This document shows positions 13,801 through 23,112 of a DNA stretch of 64,000 nt, one piece after another (within the stretch, counting starts at the first letter, position 1; every line of letters begins with the position of its first letter). The notes below the pieces were generated by a model that was not told where the DNA came from, made no database searches, and saw nothing but the letters and a program-made list of their open reading frames with translations. The stretch spans positions 389,001 through 453,000 of the forward strand of contig CALSFV010000243.1 of the NCBI GenBank assembly GCA_943737045.1, written 5' to 3'. The position numbers were made by a program, and so were the translations under genes. The DNA comes from Parapristionchus giblindavisi. Lineage: Eukaryota; Nematoda; Chromadorea; Rhabditida; Diplogasteridae.

Positions 13801-16364
13801 CCATATGGGTCGCTTTCGGAATCGTTTCCGTCGCAACTGGTGCTTCCCTTGTGAAGAAAAAAACACTGGACATTTCAACAATAAAATGCAATAAACAATA
13901 AAAATAGAACATAGCCGTAGCTCAACGACCGCTGACTATGAGTTCTCATCCGACAAATTTTGAAATGTTAGACTATCTCGAATAATTCTTCATTCTCGTC
14001 CTTTGATCAGCTAATTTATACTTCATTTTCACAATCTAAGCTGCTTCAGCATTTTCGAATAGCGACAATAAACAAAATTTAGGGGGGAAACAGATAGACA
14101 TACCCACGAAGTCCTCGCTCAATACTTCGTCGGAAATTTCTTCAACGAAGGGATACCACTCCTGATACTTGATTGAACCTATATTAGAACCTTTCATTAT
14201 CATTTTTTTATCAATCGATTGTCTAATATCGTTGTTTATTCGAATAAAATTGTCGATTATTATCGGACGGTTGTACATTTTTGCGTCCGGCCAATTTAAT
14301 ACAGAACAAAAAAAGAAATTATTCGAAAATAGCATTTAATCTTGCACTTATTGTTAGTCCAGACTAAAATGAAAATTCTCTTGTCATTGATCCAGGACCA
14401 CTCTTTCCGAAAACAAAAAGAGAAAATGACCGGGTACGCTCAAAAAATTTGAAAATATTAGTCGAGAATAAATCCAAATTTAGTAACGAATCGATCGACC
14501 TATTTATTCGAGAAAAAAAATGAAGAAAAAAAACTATTTTGGAATCATTTTTAGTCAGGAATAAAGTTATTCGAGAATCGAGTTTAGTCCATCTACATAA
14601 TTACTACTGGCTAATAAACTATTTATAAGCTATTAATTTTTAGGGAGCATTGTTGGGCATCGTTTTTATCGTATCTTTTTTTTAAATAGATAAATTTCAT
14701 TTAATTTAAAATGAATAAATTTGAATAAATATTCTATTTTCAATTCTGCAAAAGAAGAGTCAACGTACGATCACTACGTACCTCTCAAATTTCCGTATAA
14801 AATCAATTTTTTGAGTTGATGTTGGAGAATGGTTGATATTGAATCGTTGTCTGATTTGGTGAGTCTAATCACTGCCTGAAATTCGTGTTACTAGCTTAAA
14901 TGGATAAACATAAACTAAATGACCTCCCCACGGTCGTGGACTTGGTAATGACCTTACAAGGGAACGTTCCCAACTTGTCATGGCCATATGAGATGACAAT
15001 AGCATGAATAGAATCAGTTTTCGATGCTGATTACGAATCCGCTTTCAAACGTTGCCCAATCGAACTGAGCTTCGAGAAAATCGATATTGAATTTCGACTA
15101 GTTGATTCGAAAATTCACATCGTATCTACCTTATCTACTAAACTACTCAAGCAGTTGTTTGGATAATTGATGTATGAGTTCATGAACTCATTAGGATGGT
15201 TTGTGTGGAAATCCACACTAATTTTCGAATCAAATAGACGAATTACAATATCGATTTTCTCGACGCTCAGCTCGATTGGGCAACGTTTGAAAGCGGATTA
15301 ATAATCAGCATCGAAAACTGATTCTATTCATGCTATTGCCATCTCATATGGCCAGGACAAGTTGGGAACGTCCCCTTGTTAGTTATGGACTCGGATATGG
15401 TCTTGGTTATGCACTGTTACATTTGTCTTACGTGTCTACGCCGTAACCCCCTCCGCCGCCTGTCCGACGCGACGGAGGGGGTTACGGCGTAGACACGTAA
15501 GGCAAATGTAACAGTGCATTATGGAGTGAGTTATGAACGTATCAAGAGCTTCGGGTCCGAGGGGGGGGGGGGAGGAACGAGTTTCAAGGTGGAGTCCGAG
15601 CAATATTTTCGTGACAAATTGTAAAGGCCGACAGATAGCAAAAGTTATTCTACATACCATACATAAATTATTTTATGCTAATTCAGCTTATTGTTCGCAA
15701 GAATCACAGAGGAATCATCCTTGATCTTTAAAGATGGAGGCTCTCGAATGTCTATGCAAATGCATGACATTCGAGAGATGTATTATATATAAGATAATGT
15801 CTTTCTCACTTGCGGCGAAATTGCCTTAAAGTAACAGTTAGCCATAGCGTGTTTCTCAAATTTGAGTGAGTTACTGTCTCATATTTGAGAAACTTGAAGT
15901 GGCGAATTGACCCCTGTTCATGAAAATATTGCTCGGATTCCACCTTTAAAGTAGGAGAGTGTGCCCGAGTAAGAGAGAGAGAGAGAGCAGACAGACAAAA
16001 TACAAGATTCGGGGCAGGGGTAATTATTTACTGTATGTATTGTATAATATTTTATAGATCATAAATGAAGTAAAATGAATTTGTTTTTTTAACGACTTGA
16101 ATTGGCTACATATTTTGGAATATTTCAAGCTTTTCATGTCAAGCTCTGTTAAAACGCTGCGAAATGTACCTCGGTAATAGTAAATCTCTTTGTATCAAGA
16201 AATGATAGGGAAGCGTTAAGACGACATTTCCAATTCAAACTTCGAATTAGAGAATTTGAAAGGGAAATCGTTAGCGGTGAAGTAAATGTAGGCATTCGTT
16301 TGGCTATAATAAGATCAGCCAACCGATCCATTGCTATCTCCTCGAGGCTTTTGTAGACAGACAT
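3256..16364 (-). CDS. zyg-11-like: ZYG-11-like LRR/ARM-repeat protein, 14 exons
   Basis: ZYG-11/ZER1-type proteins are substrate receptors for CUL2 E3 ubiquitin ligases; in C. elegans ZYG-11 acts in meiosis and early embryonic cell cycles. Exons, 5' to 3': 16364-16170, 14875-14782, 14178-14104, 13074-12977, 12374-12175, 11226-11048, 10998-10832, 10506-10376, 9298-9172, 9088-8982, 7224-7058, 6687-6572, 6252-6170, 3466-3256. Phases agree at all 13 junctions and give 649 codons plus stop. The N-terminus has the family-like stretch SLEEIAMDRLADLI; leucine-rich repeats follow in exons 2-6, then helical ARM-like sequence to the end. ATG follows a TTTCAG acceptor directly, which suggests spliced-leader addition. 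Introns are heavily invaded by repeats. Family assignment rests on remembered motifs, so a close paralogue is possible; the HEIGH in exon 11 is not a metalloprotease site in this context. Confidence 0.82.
3671..3731 (-). other. tRNA-like A/B-box sequence (decayed)
   Basis: On the minus strand TGGCGTAGTGGTA (A-box-like) precedes GGGTTCGAA (B-box-like) at tRNA-like spacing, but no proper acceptor stem forms. Probably a tRNA pseudogene or a SINE head within the last ZYG-11-like intron. Confidence 0.3.
3842..3950. mobile_element. MITE family A copy (GGAGAGTTT palindrome)
   Basis: A degenerate palindrome of about 110 bp whose right half is well preserved (GAACGGAGAGTTTCAAATTA). It lies in the last intron of the ZYG-11-like gene. 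Confidence 0.6.
4865..4945. repeat. AAAGATC heptamer cluster
   Basis: Imperfect head-to-tail copies of AAAGATC with point changes (GAAAATC, AAAGATT). Similar clusters recur at 1885-1915, 2840-2940, 23625-23648 and 35595-35622. Confidence 0.6.
5524..5936. mobile_element. foldback element, about 410 bp
   Basis: The sequence ATGGTGTGAACTCACAT, followed by CCCGATTTTCACGAAA, returns in inverted form at 5893-5936. The interior is unrelated and AT-rich. It lies in the last intron of the ZYG-11-like gene. Confidence 0.65.
6028..6148. mobile_element. MITE family A copy
   Basis: A near-complete palindrome. CTCTCCGCTCTGGCAACGC and its inverse flank a central CTCTCGTAGACAAAGAAAG; the outer ends carry the pairs ACCCCATGCTAATT / AATTAGCTTGGGGT. 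It begins just 22 bases 3' of an exon of the ZYG-11-like gene. Confidence 0.85.
6349..6545. mobile_element. Tc1-type MITE, 197 bp, TA-flanked
   Basis: The ends are CAGTGCTGGCCAATATTC and GAATATCGGCC...CAGCACTG, with TA on both sides (6347-6348 and 6546-6547). There is no coding capacity. It sits in the short intron between exons 12 and 13 of the ZYG-11-like gene. Confidence 0.8.
7408..7520. mobile_element. MITE family C copy (GGGAGCGTAACCTC type)
   Basis: A palindrome built of CTCTTCAACCGTCTACGCT and its imperfect inverse around GTTGTTAGAGAACAGAG. Its ends are AAAGGGACTG and CACTCCCTTT. Confidence 0.6.
7891..7919. mobile_element. MITE family A fragment
   Basis: Only the right terminus (TTAGCTTGGGGTGCGCCTTT) is present. 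Confidence 0.4.
8213..8631. mobile_element. CAAGGGAA foldback B1, TAA target duplication
   Basis: The arms start CAAGGGAACTCTCTCAACTT and end with the exact inverse, and are flanked on both sides by TAA. The inner part (GATTACGAATCCG, then GCCCAATCGAGCTGAG) is shared with the element at 14957-15378. No ORF. It lies in intron 10 of the ZYG-11-like gene. Confidence 0.85.
9259..9314. repeat. perfect 28-bp tandem duplication over a splice acceptor
   Basis: Two identical 28-bp units (9259-9286 and 9287-9314) each hold a CTGCAG acceptor on the minus strand at the start of exon 9 of the ZYG-11-like gene. Only the upstream acceptor (exon start 9298) keeps the reading frame with exon 8. Confidence 0.9.
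9568..10193. mobile_element. CAAGGGAA foldback B2, TAA target duplication
   Basis: Long imperfect inverted arms starting CAAGGGAAGTC and ending GACTTCCCTTC, with TAA on both sides. Sub-terminal GACTTC.GGATGAGACAT and ATTCGATAGGT are shared with the element at 30185-30657. It lies in intron 8 of the ZYG-11-like gene. Confidence 0.8.
10560..10625. repeat. dispersed GGCCAGTGAT...CGGAGGGCC repeat
   Basis: It reads CTGCTGGGCCAGTGATAATTCAAGGCC then CAGTCCGGAGGGCCTA (split for length; 10563-10610). Relatives are at 18195-18270 and 40425-40470. It marks the intron next to exon 8 of the ZYG-11-like gene and helped fix that exon's start at 10506. Confidence 0.6.
10641..10824. repeat. AAT/TTA microsatellite, about 180 bp
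   Basis: Long runs of AAT then TTA, partly palindromic, immediately 3' of exon 7 of the ZYG-11-like gene. Reading through it would add a run of Asn, but a GGAT|GTAATA donor at 10832 removes it. Confidence 0.95.
11306..12055. repeat. 29-bp minisatellite, about 26 units
   Basis: The unit is GATGAGAACC CATGAATGAG AACCGAGTG (spaces for reading). Point variants (GAGTG/GACTG/CTTGTG) and a few short units occur. It fills the intron between exons 5 and 6 of the ZYG-11-like gene. The unit has no stop codon on the minus strand in any frame and 29 is not a multiple of 3, so three overlapping open frames arise by chance. Confidence 0.95.
12538..12658. mobile_element. MITE family A copy
   Basis: The right half is intact (GGCCAGAGCGGAGAGTTTC then AAATTAGCTTGGGGTG). 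The left half is degenerate outside CTCTCTCGTAGGCAAAGAAAG. Located between exons 4 and 5 of the ZYG-11-like gene. Confidence 0.75.
13286..13357 (+). other. tRNA-like sequence, probably pseudogene
   Basis: TAGCTCAGTGGTTAG (A box) and GGTTCGATTCC (B box) are well formed, but the acceptor and anticodon stems pair poorly. It heads a segment whose flanks (GTCGGATGAGAACTCAGCG near 13378 and its inverse near 13940) are inverted repeats, so it may be part of a composite repeat. Confidence 0.35.
14957..15378. mobile_element. CAAGGGAA foldback B3, TTA target duplication
   Basis: Arms CAAGGGAACGTTCCCAACTT and inverse AAGTTGGGAACGTCCCCTTG, flanked by TTA on both sides. The interior is closely related to B1 (8213-8631). 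It lies in the first intron of the ZYG-11-like gene. Confidence 0.85.
15436..15505. repeat. GC-rich perfect palindrome
   Basis: TGTCTACGCCGTAACCCCCT is followed a few bases later by its exact inverse, and the outer GCACTGTTACATTTG is also inverted at the far end. This strong GC stem stands out in AT-rich intron sequence. Confidence 0.7.
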
Positions 16365-16874
16365 CTGAAATTAATAGTTTGAAAAAATTATTTAAAAATA
16401 TATTAGCTGTGCTCCTTGCAGATTTGGAGTGACTCGCGGGAAAGATTGTTTACTATTACGCCTCATTATAAGGCCCTTGTGAAAGGCACTTAATGAGCAC
16501 GATGGTAGCTTGCGTTAAATTGGGTATATATTTTAGTATATTGAGCGAATGCATGGAAATTTACAAATGCAGAGCTCCTTGATATTTTACTTTTTTTTGA
16601 AGGACCTTCGATTATAGAATGGTAAAGAGATTGGTAAGGTGGAAAAGATGCTGTCTAGAATTAAAGAGAGAATGAAATAGAAAAATTGAAAATGAGTTGT
16701 GGTGGATAGTCTTAAAAGTGAGAAAAAGAGATAATAAATCTAAACCGATGCAGTGTTTAGGCCATGGTCCTAATGTCTATCACTCTACTCGTGCAAGAAA
16801 TGGCCTGCAAAGGTAAGGCCTGTTAGGTCATAGGTCCCTCCTTCATCTGGTGGCTGACCTTCTTCTCCCAATAC

Positions 16875-16880
<6 letters not shown>

Positions 16881-16916
<36 letters not shown>
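16881..16916. repeat. (CT)n microsatellite
   Basis: About 18 uninterrupted CT units upstream of the ZYG-11-like gene start. The spacer 16365-17086 otherwise shows nothing I can name. Confidence 0.9.
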
Positions 16917-16919
<3 letters not shown>

Positions 16920-17086
16920 GGTCAGCACATACTCACCAACCCTAGTGCCCCTTCTTTATTTATTATTACCTTATTTATATAGTGTCTCACTCCGCCCATT
17001 TAACTTTGCGGGCTTGGATACAGAATTCAAACACCAACACAGCTTATTTCGTTAGACAATGAAGCCCATCAACCCTCTGATTGTGA

Positions 17087-17215
17087 GGCCGTATCCATGA
17101 ACGATGGCAAACGGTTTAAAAACGTGACGTCACAACCTTAGGGGGGGGAGGATCTCTGGCAAACACTTCCGCCTACGGTTATGAACGACAAACGGTTTGC
17201 CAACGTTCATGGATA
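17087..17215. mobile_element. MITE family D copy (GGCCGTATCCATGAACG)
   Basis: A palindrome with outer ends GGCCGTATCCATGAACG / CGTTCATGGATA and inner GGCAAACGGTTT. It carries ACGTGACGTCACAACC near the centre. Other copies lie at 22945-23090 and 41107-41240. Confidence 0.75.
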
Positions 17216-17750
17216 TTGACCGTATAAAATACACTAGTTTATTTGGTACGAGAGTAGCCAACCACTGCCACAATGAAGTTCTATGTTTAGATAGAGCACC
17301 GGTGAGAGAGTAGGTAGATCAGAGAGAGAGCGAGGAAGGAAAGGAGGAAGGAGTGGGCAGTTAATCGATAGTTCTTCCTCTGTTTAGCAGCAGTAGCAAT
17401 GCAATTATGCAAGTACATTTTATACGGACAATGCCTATACAGGAGATTCCTGATGTTCTGACAAAGACCATTCGTTCATATCAAACAAGACTGCTGGCGT
17501 CATCCAGGTACGACTTTACACTTTCTTCCTGATGGCAGTTTTTTTCATTCTTCATCATCTCGAACAGATTCTCGCGTTGAAATGCGTCTACGTCACATTT
17601 GTTTAGGATTTGACTGCGAAGGATATTAAATTGATTACTATTAGAATTGTATACACGAATAGGGAAAAACATCGATGCATACACCTTTTCAACTATTATG
17701 GAAAGAATGAAACGCGATTGGTAACATCCAGGAAATTCCGCAAAACGTTA

Positions 17751-17822
17751 GCCTCGTAGGGGGCTCGAACCCCTGACATTCAGATTAAAAGTCTGACGCT
17801 CTACCAACTGAGCTAACGAGGC
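17751..17822 (-). tRNA. tRNA-Lys(TTT)
   Basis: A 72-nt cloverleaf on the minus strand. The acceptor stem GCCTCGT pairs with ACGAGGC, the D loop is AGTTGGTA, the anticodon stem TCAGA/TCTGA closes a CTTTTAA loop (anticodon TTT), and the T arm is AGGGG-TTCGAGC-CCCCT. No intron; no encoded CCA. It is identical to the gene at 21310-21381, and both share some flanking sequence (AAAACGTTA on one side, AGTGAAAGATGTTGCAC on the other), so they arose by local duplication. Confidence 0.96.
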
Positions 17823-18036
17823 TCCGAGGACGTGTTTGGAAATGTGAATGAAATTTGTGCCTAGTGAAAGATGTTGCACCAATATATTATATTACAGTCA
17901 TCATGAAGATTATGGTAGATATGATACTACAGTAGTCATGAAGATTACGGTAGATATAATACTTCTTGTTTGACTTGTACAAAGTGTGCACGATAGTGCA
18001 GTGGGAAGAATTATCTTTATCTTGACTGATGTCTTA

Positions 18037-18139
18037 TAGGGAGCATAACCTCACTCAATGGTCTCTTCGATGCTCTCTCATTGTTAGAGAACAGAAAAAT
18101 AGTGATGAAGAGACCAGTGAGTGAGGTTATGCTCCCTTC
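18037..18139. mobile_element. MITE family C copy
   Basis: Outer ends AGGGAGCATAACCTCACTCA and TGAGTGAGGTTATGCTCCCT are perfect inverses around a degenerate centre. Confidence 0.8.
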
Positions 18140-18858
18140 ATAAAAGGTAAAGGTAAAGGTACAACTCGTTATTCAAGGCACACGAAGTCCTGCAGGTGAT
18201 CACTGCTGGGCCAGTGATCTTTCAAGGCCAATTCAATCCGGAGGGCCTAGTCTCTTCTTCGGACCTACTTTAGAATAACTTGCGAAATGTGCGTAAACAA
18301 TAGATGAGAAGCGGAAGCGAGAATCTACCTTAAAATCTAACAGAATTTCTCTGATCTTTGTTTGTCATTTGCCAGCCTCTATCTAATCTGTTTCAAGGAG
18401 CTGACACAGCTTTGACTAGGGTATCACTCAGAATCAATTCAATCTGATCTTTGTGCATCACACACAACTACAGTAGTCATGAAGATTACCGTAGATATAA
18501 GAAATACATTAGAAGGCAAATCAATGATTTTTATGACATTTTCTATTTTTTTTCTGAATGTTCTGTTTTTTTCTGCTTTTTGAAAACAGAAATTTCTGTT
18601 TTCTGATTTCAGAAAAAATAATTTTCTGTCCCAGTCCAGCCATGCTGTCCAGGCATCATTATCATTTTTTCCAAGATTTGTCCTTAGCTCCCAAACTGCC
18701 TCCACTGTACCTTTAACCCACACAGATATCGCTATCTTAGCGACGGCCATCCATCGACCCCTTCATGTCATCCAATTTCATGGTATGTATAATGTGATGG
18801 AATAATAATAAGATAAGAATAAGATAAGATAAGAGATAGAAAGAGATATCAGGTTAAT
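18140..18858. other. intergenic, repeat-derived
   Basis: Holds a copy of a dispersed repeat (about 18165-18270, GGCCAGTGAT...CGGAGGGCCTA, also at 10560-10625 and 40425-40470), one stray 35-bp minisatellite unit (18470-18505) and a CAGAAAA/TTTTCTG palindromic tract at 18540-18620. No convincing gene. Confidence 0.5.
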
Positions 18859-18969
18859 GGGAGCGTTACCTCTCTCAATGGTCTCTACATTGTGCACACT
18901 ATTTCTCTGTTCTCTCAACGAGATAGCATTGCGCGATGAAGAGACCAATGAGTGAGGTTACGCTCCCTC
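18859..18969. mobile_element. MITE family C copy
   Basis: GGGAGCGTTACCTCTCTCAA and its inverse flank GTGCACACTATTTCTCTGTT. About 150 bp upstream of the small secreted-protein gene. Confidence 0.75.
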
Positions 18970-19044
18970 TAATGGTACAAAGGGAAAGCCGCGCGCTTGC
19001 TCTGATTCGCAGAGAAACAGTCAGTTAAGATAAATATCATCTAG

Positions 19045-19105
19045 TCGACTCTAAGATCTTAGGACAACTCTGAGAGCTTAAGACGACTCTAAGAGCTTAA
19101 GACAA
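19045..19105 (+). promoter_or_regulatory. three tandem ACTCTAAGAGCTTAAGACA units before a start codon
   Basis: Three direct repeats of a 19-bp unit (ACTCTAAGATCTTAGGACA, ACTCTGAGAGCTTAAGACG, ACTCTAAGAGCTTAAGACA) end 8 bases before the ATG at 19113. They could be promoter or 5'-UTR elements of that gene. The repeat is seen; the regulatory role is only inferred from position. Confidence 0.45.
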
Positions 19106-19112
19106 CTCGGAT

Positions 19113-20278
19113 ATGCGAAGATTCGCGTTCTTGCTGCTGCTTAATTCTCTTCCTTCTTCTTCCTTCGCATCCTCATTACTTGTATACACGGATGCTGCCA
19201 AATGCGTTAACCTTCGATGCGAGTGGCGCGGCTCCGGAGAGCACTGCAAGCCTTCCAAGAGCCTCGACGAAGCATACGAACAGGTGAGAAGAGAGTCAAG
19301 CGTAAAAGGAGCGTTACCTCTCTCAACGGTCTCTTCATTGCGCACACTATTTCTCTGTTCTCTATCAACGAGAGAGCATTGCGCGTCGAAGAGACCATTG
19401 AGAGGACATTAGGTCGAATGAGAACCGATGAATAAGAACCGACAGGATGATAACCATTTGCATACTATGTCTATTCATTAGCGCTTGTCTCTCATATGCA
19501 AATGGTTATCATCCAGTCGGATATTATTCATCGGTTCTCATTCGACCTAGTGCCCTTGAGAGAAGTTACGCTCCCTTTAAAGAAGTGGACCCTAGAGTTT
19601 TTTCGTGAGTAAACTAGCCAGGTAGAACTATAGATCACTTCTCCATGAATACAAAAACAATTTTCTAATATCAGAACGATTTTATTTTGCAATATCAGAA
19701 CGATTTTAGGATATCTGTGGAAGGTCATTCGAATTCCTTACCAAGGTCGAGACAGATGCCGAACTCCTCTCACGCATAAAGGTTAGAACAGAGAAAGTGG
19801 AATAGGGAATATCATAGAATTACAAAAGTTTTTATTCCCTACGCAAATGCCGAACTTAGTAAACTTCTCCACCGTTGAGAAAAACACACTCCAAAATTTT
19901 CGCCAAATTTTCGGGAGATTTTTCAGAACGTTTTTAAATGCACATAATTTTATTTTTGCTAAAAGCCTAATGAAATGACGAGAGAAAATTTCATAAAATT
20001 CGATAAAATTAGCGAAAACGCATTGTTGTTGGAATTTGTATTGTTCGAACAGCTTTAATTCTATAATAATTTAGAAATAAATAAGATAAAGAAATTTGCA
20101 GCGTCGATTTCCCGTGAATACCTTCACGATCGTGAACGACGTTGCACTGGGTGAAATGTGTGAGAAGAAGCGACTGTGCTGCAACGCGGCCCTCGTTTAC
20201 CACAACAACGACTACGAAGAGTTCCTCACATACCTACTAAGCCCGGTCCCTGACCAAAGACCGAAGCTCCAATGCTGA
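19113..20278 (+). CDS. small secreted cysteine-containing protein, 2 exons
   Basis: Exon 1 is 19113-19283 (57 codons), exon 2 is 20102-20278 (58 codons plus stop). The intron is CAG|GTGAGA...TTTGCAG| and phase 0, giving 115 aa. The N-terminus is a clear signal peptide (MRRFAFLLLLNSLPSSSFAS, residues 1-20). The mature part has seven cysteines: three in exon 1 (KCVNLRC...HC), a MC-x5-CC group in exon 2, and one as the last residue. AATAAA follows at 20350-20355. I do not recognise the family. The intron contains a family C MITE with another foldback nested inside it. An extracellular role is inferred from the signal peptide only; the odd cysteine number hints at a dimer or a free thiol. Confidence 0.68.
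19306..19580. mobile_element. MITE family C copy split by a nested foldback
   Basis: The family C ends (AAAGGAGCGTTACCTCTCTC and GAGAGAAGTTACGCTCCCTTT) are pushed apart by an unrelated palindrome at 19402-19550. The whole lies inside the intron of the small secreted-protein gene. Confidence 0.75.
19402..19550. mobile_element. foldback of ATGAGAACC-type units, nested
   Basis: GGTCGAATGAGAACCGATGA, AAGAACCGACAGGATGATAA and inverted partners form a stem of about 65 bp. The unit resembles the 29-bp minisatellite unit at 11306-12055. Confidence 0.75.
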
Positions 20279-21012
20279 ATCCAACCTATGCCTAAAGTCG
20301 AAAGCGTTGTGCATACCACTTCTTTTTCTACAGAGTTTTTCTCGGAGAAAATAAATATGGCCTTCTGAAAGTCAAATTATCGTTTTATAAATACAATACA
20401 TGTTTTCAATAATTATACGCAGAATACGAAATTACATTCCATAACTACTTGATAGTTTTCGGTTAAAAAAAGTTCACGACAAGAAAAAACAACAAAAAAA
20501 AGAATTCCAAACCTTTTTGGAACGGTTATGGGGCAATTCTATTCGGGGATCGAAAGTACCAGACGAGTTAGACCTGCTATCCACTGGACCCCCCCCCCTT
20601 TAAATATATAGCAAACAGTCTCACTAGCGTACTCAGCGTACTAGCGTGCACACTAGTCCTTCTACTTACGCAACGATACACGACTTTCCCTTTCTGATTC
20701 ACTCTGTTGATGTAGTCATTCTGACCACGCCCATTTAACTACGCGGGCTTGGATACAAATAACAAACACCAATAAAATCTTTATTCGTAAGAGTAATAGG
20801 CCCATCTGGAAAACTCCTGATGGGTATGATTCAACCCGAACTACTACTATGAACTTCCTCGATGATAAACGATAATGTATTCGATAATTTGACAATTCCG
20901 ATTCGAAACTATTGAAAGGGAAAGGTGTGCTATAAACAACGGGACTACCAGAATACGTATCTACCGCACTCTTCATGCGCCATCGATCGACGCCATCTTT
21001 GATGGTCACCTT

Positions 21013-21190
21013 CGTACATTTGCGGTACCCTGGTCGTTTATTTTTGTATAGTGGGTCAATTCTCGAAATATAGTGGGTTGACTTACAAAATTCGTTATTT
21101 TCGCTTAAAAGTCGTCATTTTTAGCTTCCTTTCGCATCAAGTGGCCCAAAATGGGCCTTATATACTATATACTGGGTCAATCCTCACATA
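21013..21190. mobile_element. MITE family F copy, degraded
   Basis: Starts CGTACATTTGCGGTACCC and carries the family core TATAGTGGGTCAATTCTCGA with the later TATACTGGGTCAATCCTCA; the right terminus is lost. Confidence 0.6.
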
Positions 21191-21309
21191 TATTAGATTA
21201 ATATTGAAAATAGATCGATTAACACTCATATTCTATTATGGAGAGATTGAAACGCTATGATAACAAGTAGATTTTTTTCTAAATGCTCAGGAAAATCGGC
21301 AAAACGTTA

Positions 21310-21381
21310 GCCTCGTAGGGGGCTCGAACCCCTGACATTCAGATTAAAAGTCTGACGCTCTACCAACTGAGCTAACGAGGC
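21310..21381 (-). tRNA. tRNA-Lys(TTT), second copy
   Basis: Base-for-base the same 72-nt sequence as 17751-17822, same strand, anticodon TTT, with related flanks. The 35-bp minisatellite begins about 185 bp to its right. Confidence 0.96.
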
Positions 21382-21565
21382 TCTGAGTGAATATCTAGAA
21401 GTGGGAATGAAATAAGCGATTTGCGCATAGTGAAAGATGTTGCACAATTCTGTAGAAATCGAATTATGTAGATAAAAAAAAACAGACTACTGTGGTTTTC
21501 ACGATGTGTCCAGAGAGACACATTTTCTTGTTAGTTTACGGTACAATATGTAAATAAAAGATTGC

Positions 21566-21895
21566 AGTTGTCATGAAGATTACGGTAGATATAATACTAC
21601 AGTAGTCATGAAGATTACGGTAGATATAATACTACAGTAGTCATGAAGATTACGGTAGATATAACACTACAATACTTATGAAGATTACGATAGATATACT
21701 ACTACAGTAGTCATGAAGATTACGGTAGATATAATACTACAGTAGTCATAAAGATTACGATAAATATAATACTACAGTAGTCATGAAGATTACGGTAGAT
21801 ATAATACTACAGTAGTCATAAAGATTACGATAAATATAATACTACAGTAGTCATGAAGATTACGGTAGATTTAATACTACAGTACTTATGAAGGT
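21566..21895. repeat. 35-bp minisatellite, block 1
   Basis: About nine head-to-tail copies of a 35-bp unit containing CAGTAGTCATGAAGATTACG then GTAGATATAATACTA. Single units also occur at 17905-17965 and 18470-18505. Confidence 0.92.
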
Positions 21896-22434
21896 CTGGA
21901 ATCCGTACATGGGTACCATGGGGGTTTATATTTTTCGCCGCCTTGGAATGCCCCCTTGTAAAATTAACCTTTAAAAAATAATTTTCCGTTCGAATGCCCC
22001 TGTAGAAACAAGCTCAATGTACCCGGCCATGTGTTCTGTATTCTGTATACATGGATAGCTAATTGGTAAGATGTCGGAATCGTCTCCATCATGCCGCAGG
22101 TTCAATCCCACGCGCACAAAACGTGCTCTTTTTCCATCGCACCATTCACTTCTCAGTTATTTATTTGTTTCTTAGACTAATGAGTTAACAACGAACAAAA
22201 TTAGCAATATTTACAAGGCATAAAGAGTAGCAACAGGGCAATAAAAATACACTTTTGTACAAGTTAACGAAAAAATCAATATGAAGCGGGGAAATTGTGA
22301 ACAATTACAGCGGGTACTTGGTCCATTACTGATACTTCAGTCTTAGATTAACTGGGGATGATTCGAAGGGAATACCAGAGTGACATTGCAAAGTTTAGTT
22401 ACTGTATACAAGCAGTGAGGAGACAATGATAGCA
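21896..22434. repeat. first copy of a tandem duplication carrying an HSP70 3' UTR
   Basis: Order: family H MITE remnant (21901-22045), tRNA-like sequence (22050-22115), then 22158-22434, nearly identical to 23130-23409, which is the 3' UTR of the left HSP70 gene. The copy ends at GATAGCA, 6 bases short of the HSP70 stop codon, and joins the second minisatellite block. No HSP70 coding sequence is included. Confidence 0.85.
22050..22115 (+). other. tRNA-like A/B-box sequence
   Basis: TAGCTAATTGGTAAGATGTC and AGGTTCAATCCCA are at tRNA spacing, but the stems do not close. A second copy at 22894-23112 is split by a MITE, and a third in inverted orientation near 56755-56785 lies in the other arm. 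Confidence 0.4.
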
Positions 22435-22710
22435 TGAAGATTACGGTAGATATAATACTACAGTAGTCATGAAGATTACGGTAGATATGATACTTCAGTA
22501 GTCCTGAAGATTATGGTAGATATAATACTACAGTAGTCATGAAGATTACAGTAGATATACTATTACAGTAGTCATGAAGATTACGGTAGATATGATACTG
22601 CAGTAGTCATGAAGCTTTCAGTAGATATAATACTACAGTAGTCATGAAGCTTTCAGTAGATATAATACTACAGTAGACATGAAGATTACGGTAGATATAA
22701 TACTACAGTA
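22434..22710. repeat. 35-bp minisatellite, block 2
   Basis: About eight units of the same 35-bp repeat, some with CTTTCA in place of ATTACG. Part of the tandemly duplicated segment. Confidence 0.92.
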
Positions 22711-22721
22711 CTCATGAAGGT

Positions 22722-22865
22722 CTGGAATCCATACATGGGTACCGACATGGGGGTTTATGTTTGCGGGAACGCCGCCGTGGAATGCCCCCAATGTAAAATT
22801 AACCTTTTTTTAAAATAATTTTCCGTTCGAATTCCCCACGTAGAATCAAGCTCAATGTACGGCGG
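22722..22865. mobile_element. MITE family H copy
   Basis: Starts CCATACATGGGTACCGACAT and contains the family core TAAAATTAACC.TTTT and CAAGCTCAATGTAC. Its tandem-duplicate partner is at 21901-22045. Confidence 0.6.
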
Positions 22866-22944
22866 TGCCACGTGCTCTCTCTTCGATAAAATACATGGAT
22901 AGCTAATTGGTGAGATGTCGGAATCGTCGCTATTGTGCAACAGG

Positions 22945-23090
22945 GGCCGTATCCATGAACGTCGGCAAACCGTTTGTCGGCAAACGTGACGTCACAACCG
23001 TAGGAGGAGGCGTTTGCCAGACATCCTCCCCCTACGCTTGTGACGTCACGTTTGCCGGCAAACGGTTTTCCGACCTTCATGGATACGGCC
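22945..23090. mobile_element. MITE family D copy inserted in a tRNA-like sequence
   Basis: Perfect outer ends GGCCGTATCCATGAACGTCG / TTCATGGATACGGCC and inner CGGCAAACGTGACGTCACAA. Its insertion separates the A-box (22900-22940) from the B-box (23092-23105); the uninterrupted sister copy at 22050-22115 shows the pre-insertion state. Confidence 0.88.
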
Positions 23091-23112
23091 TCAGGTTCAA
23101 TCCCTCGCGCAC

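Noticed and set aside
17481..17684. 67-codon minus-strand frame next to the first tRNA-Lys.
   Set aside because: Isolated, no acceptor/donor pair or homology that I can name.
20716..21009. 97-codon minus-strand reading frame with some protein-like composition.
   Set aside because: No recognisable motif, no polyA signal or partner exon; a family F MITE starts right at its 5' end.
21566..22710. 35-bp repeats considered as a CRISPR array.
   Set aside because: Units are contiguous with no unique spacers, and the genome is eukaryotic.
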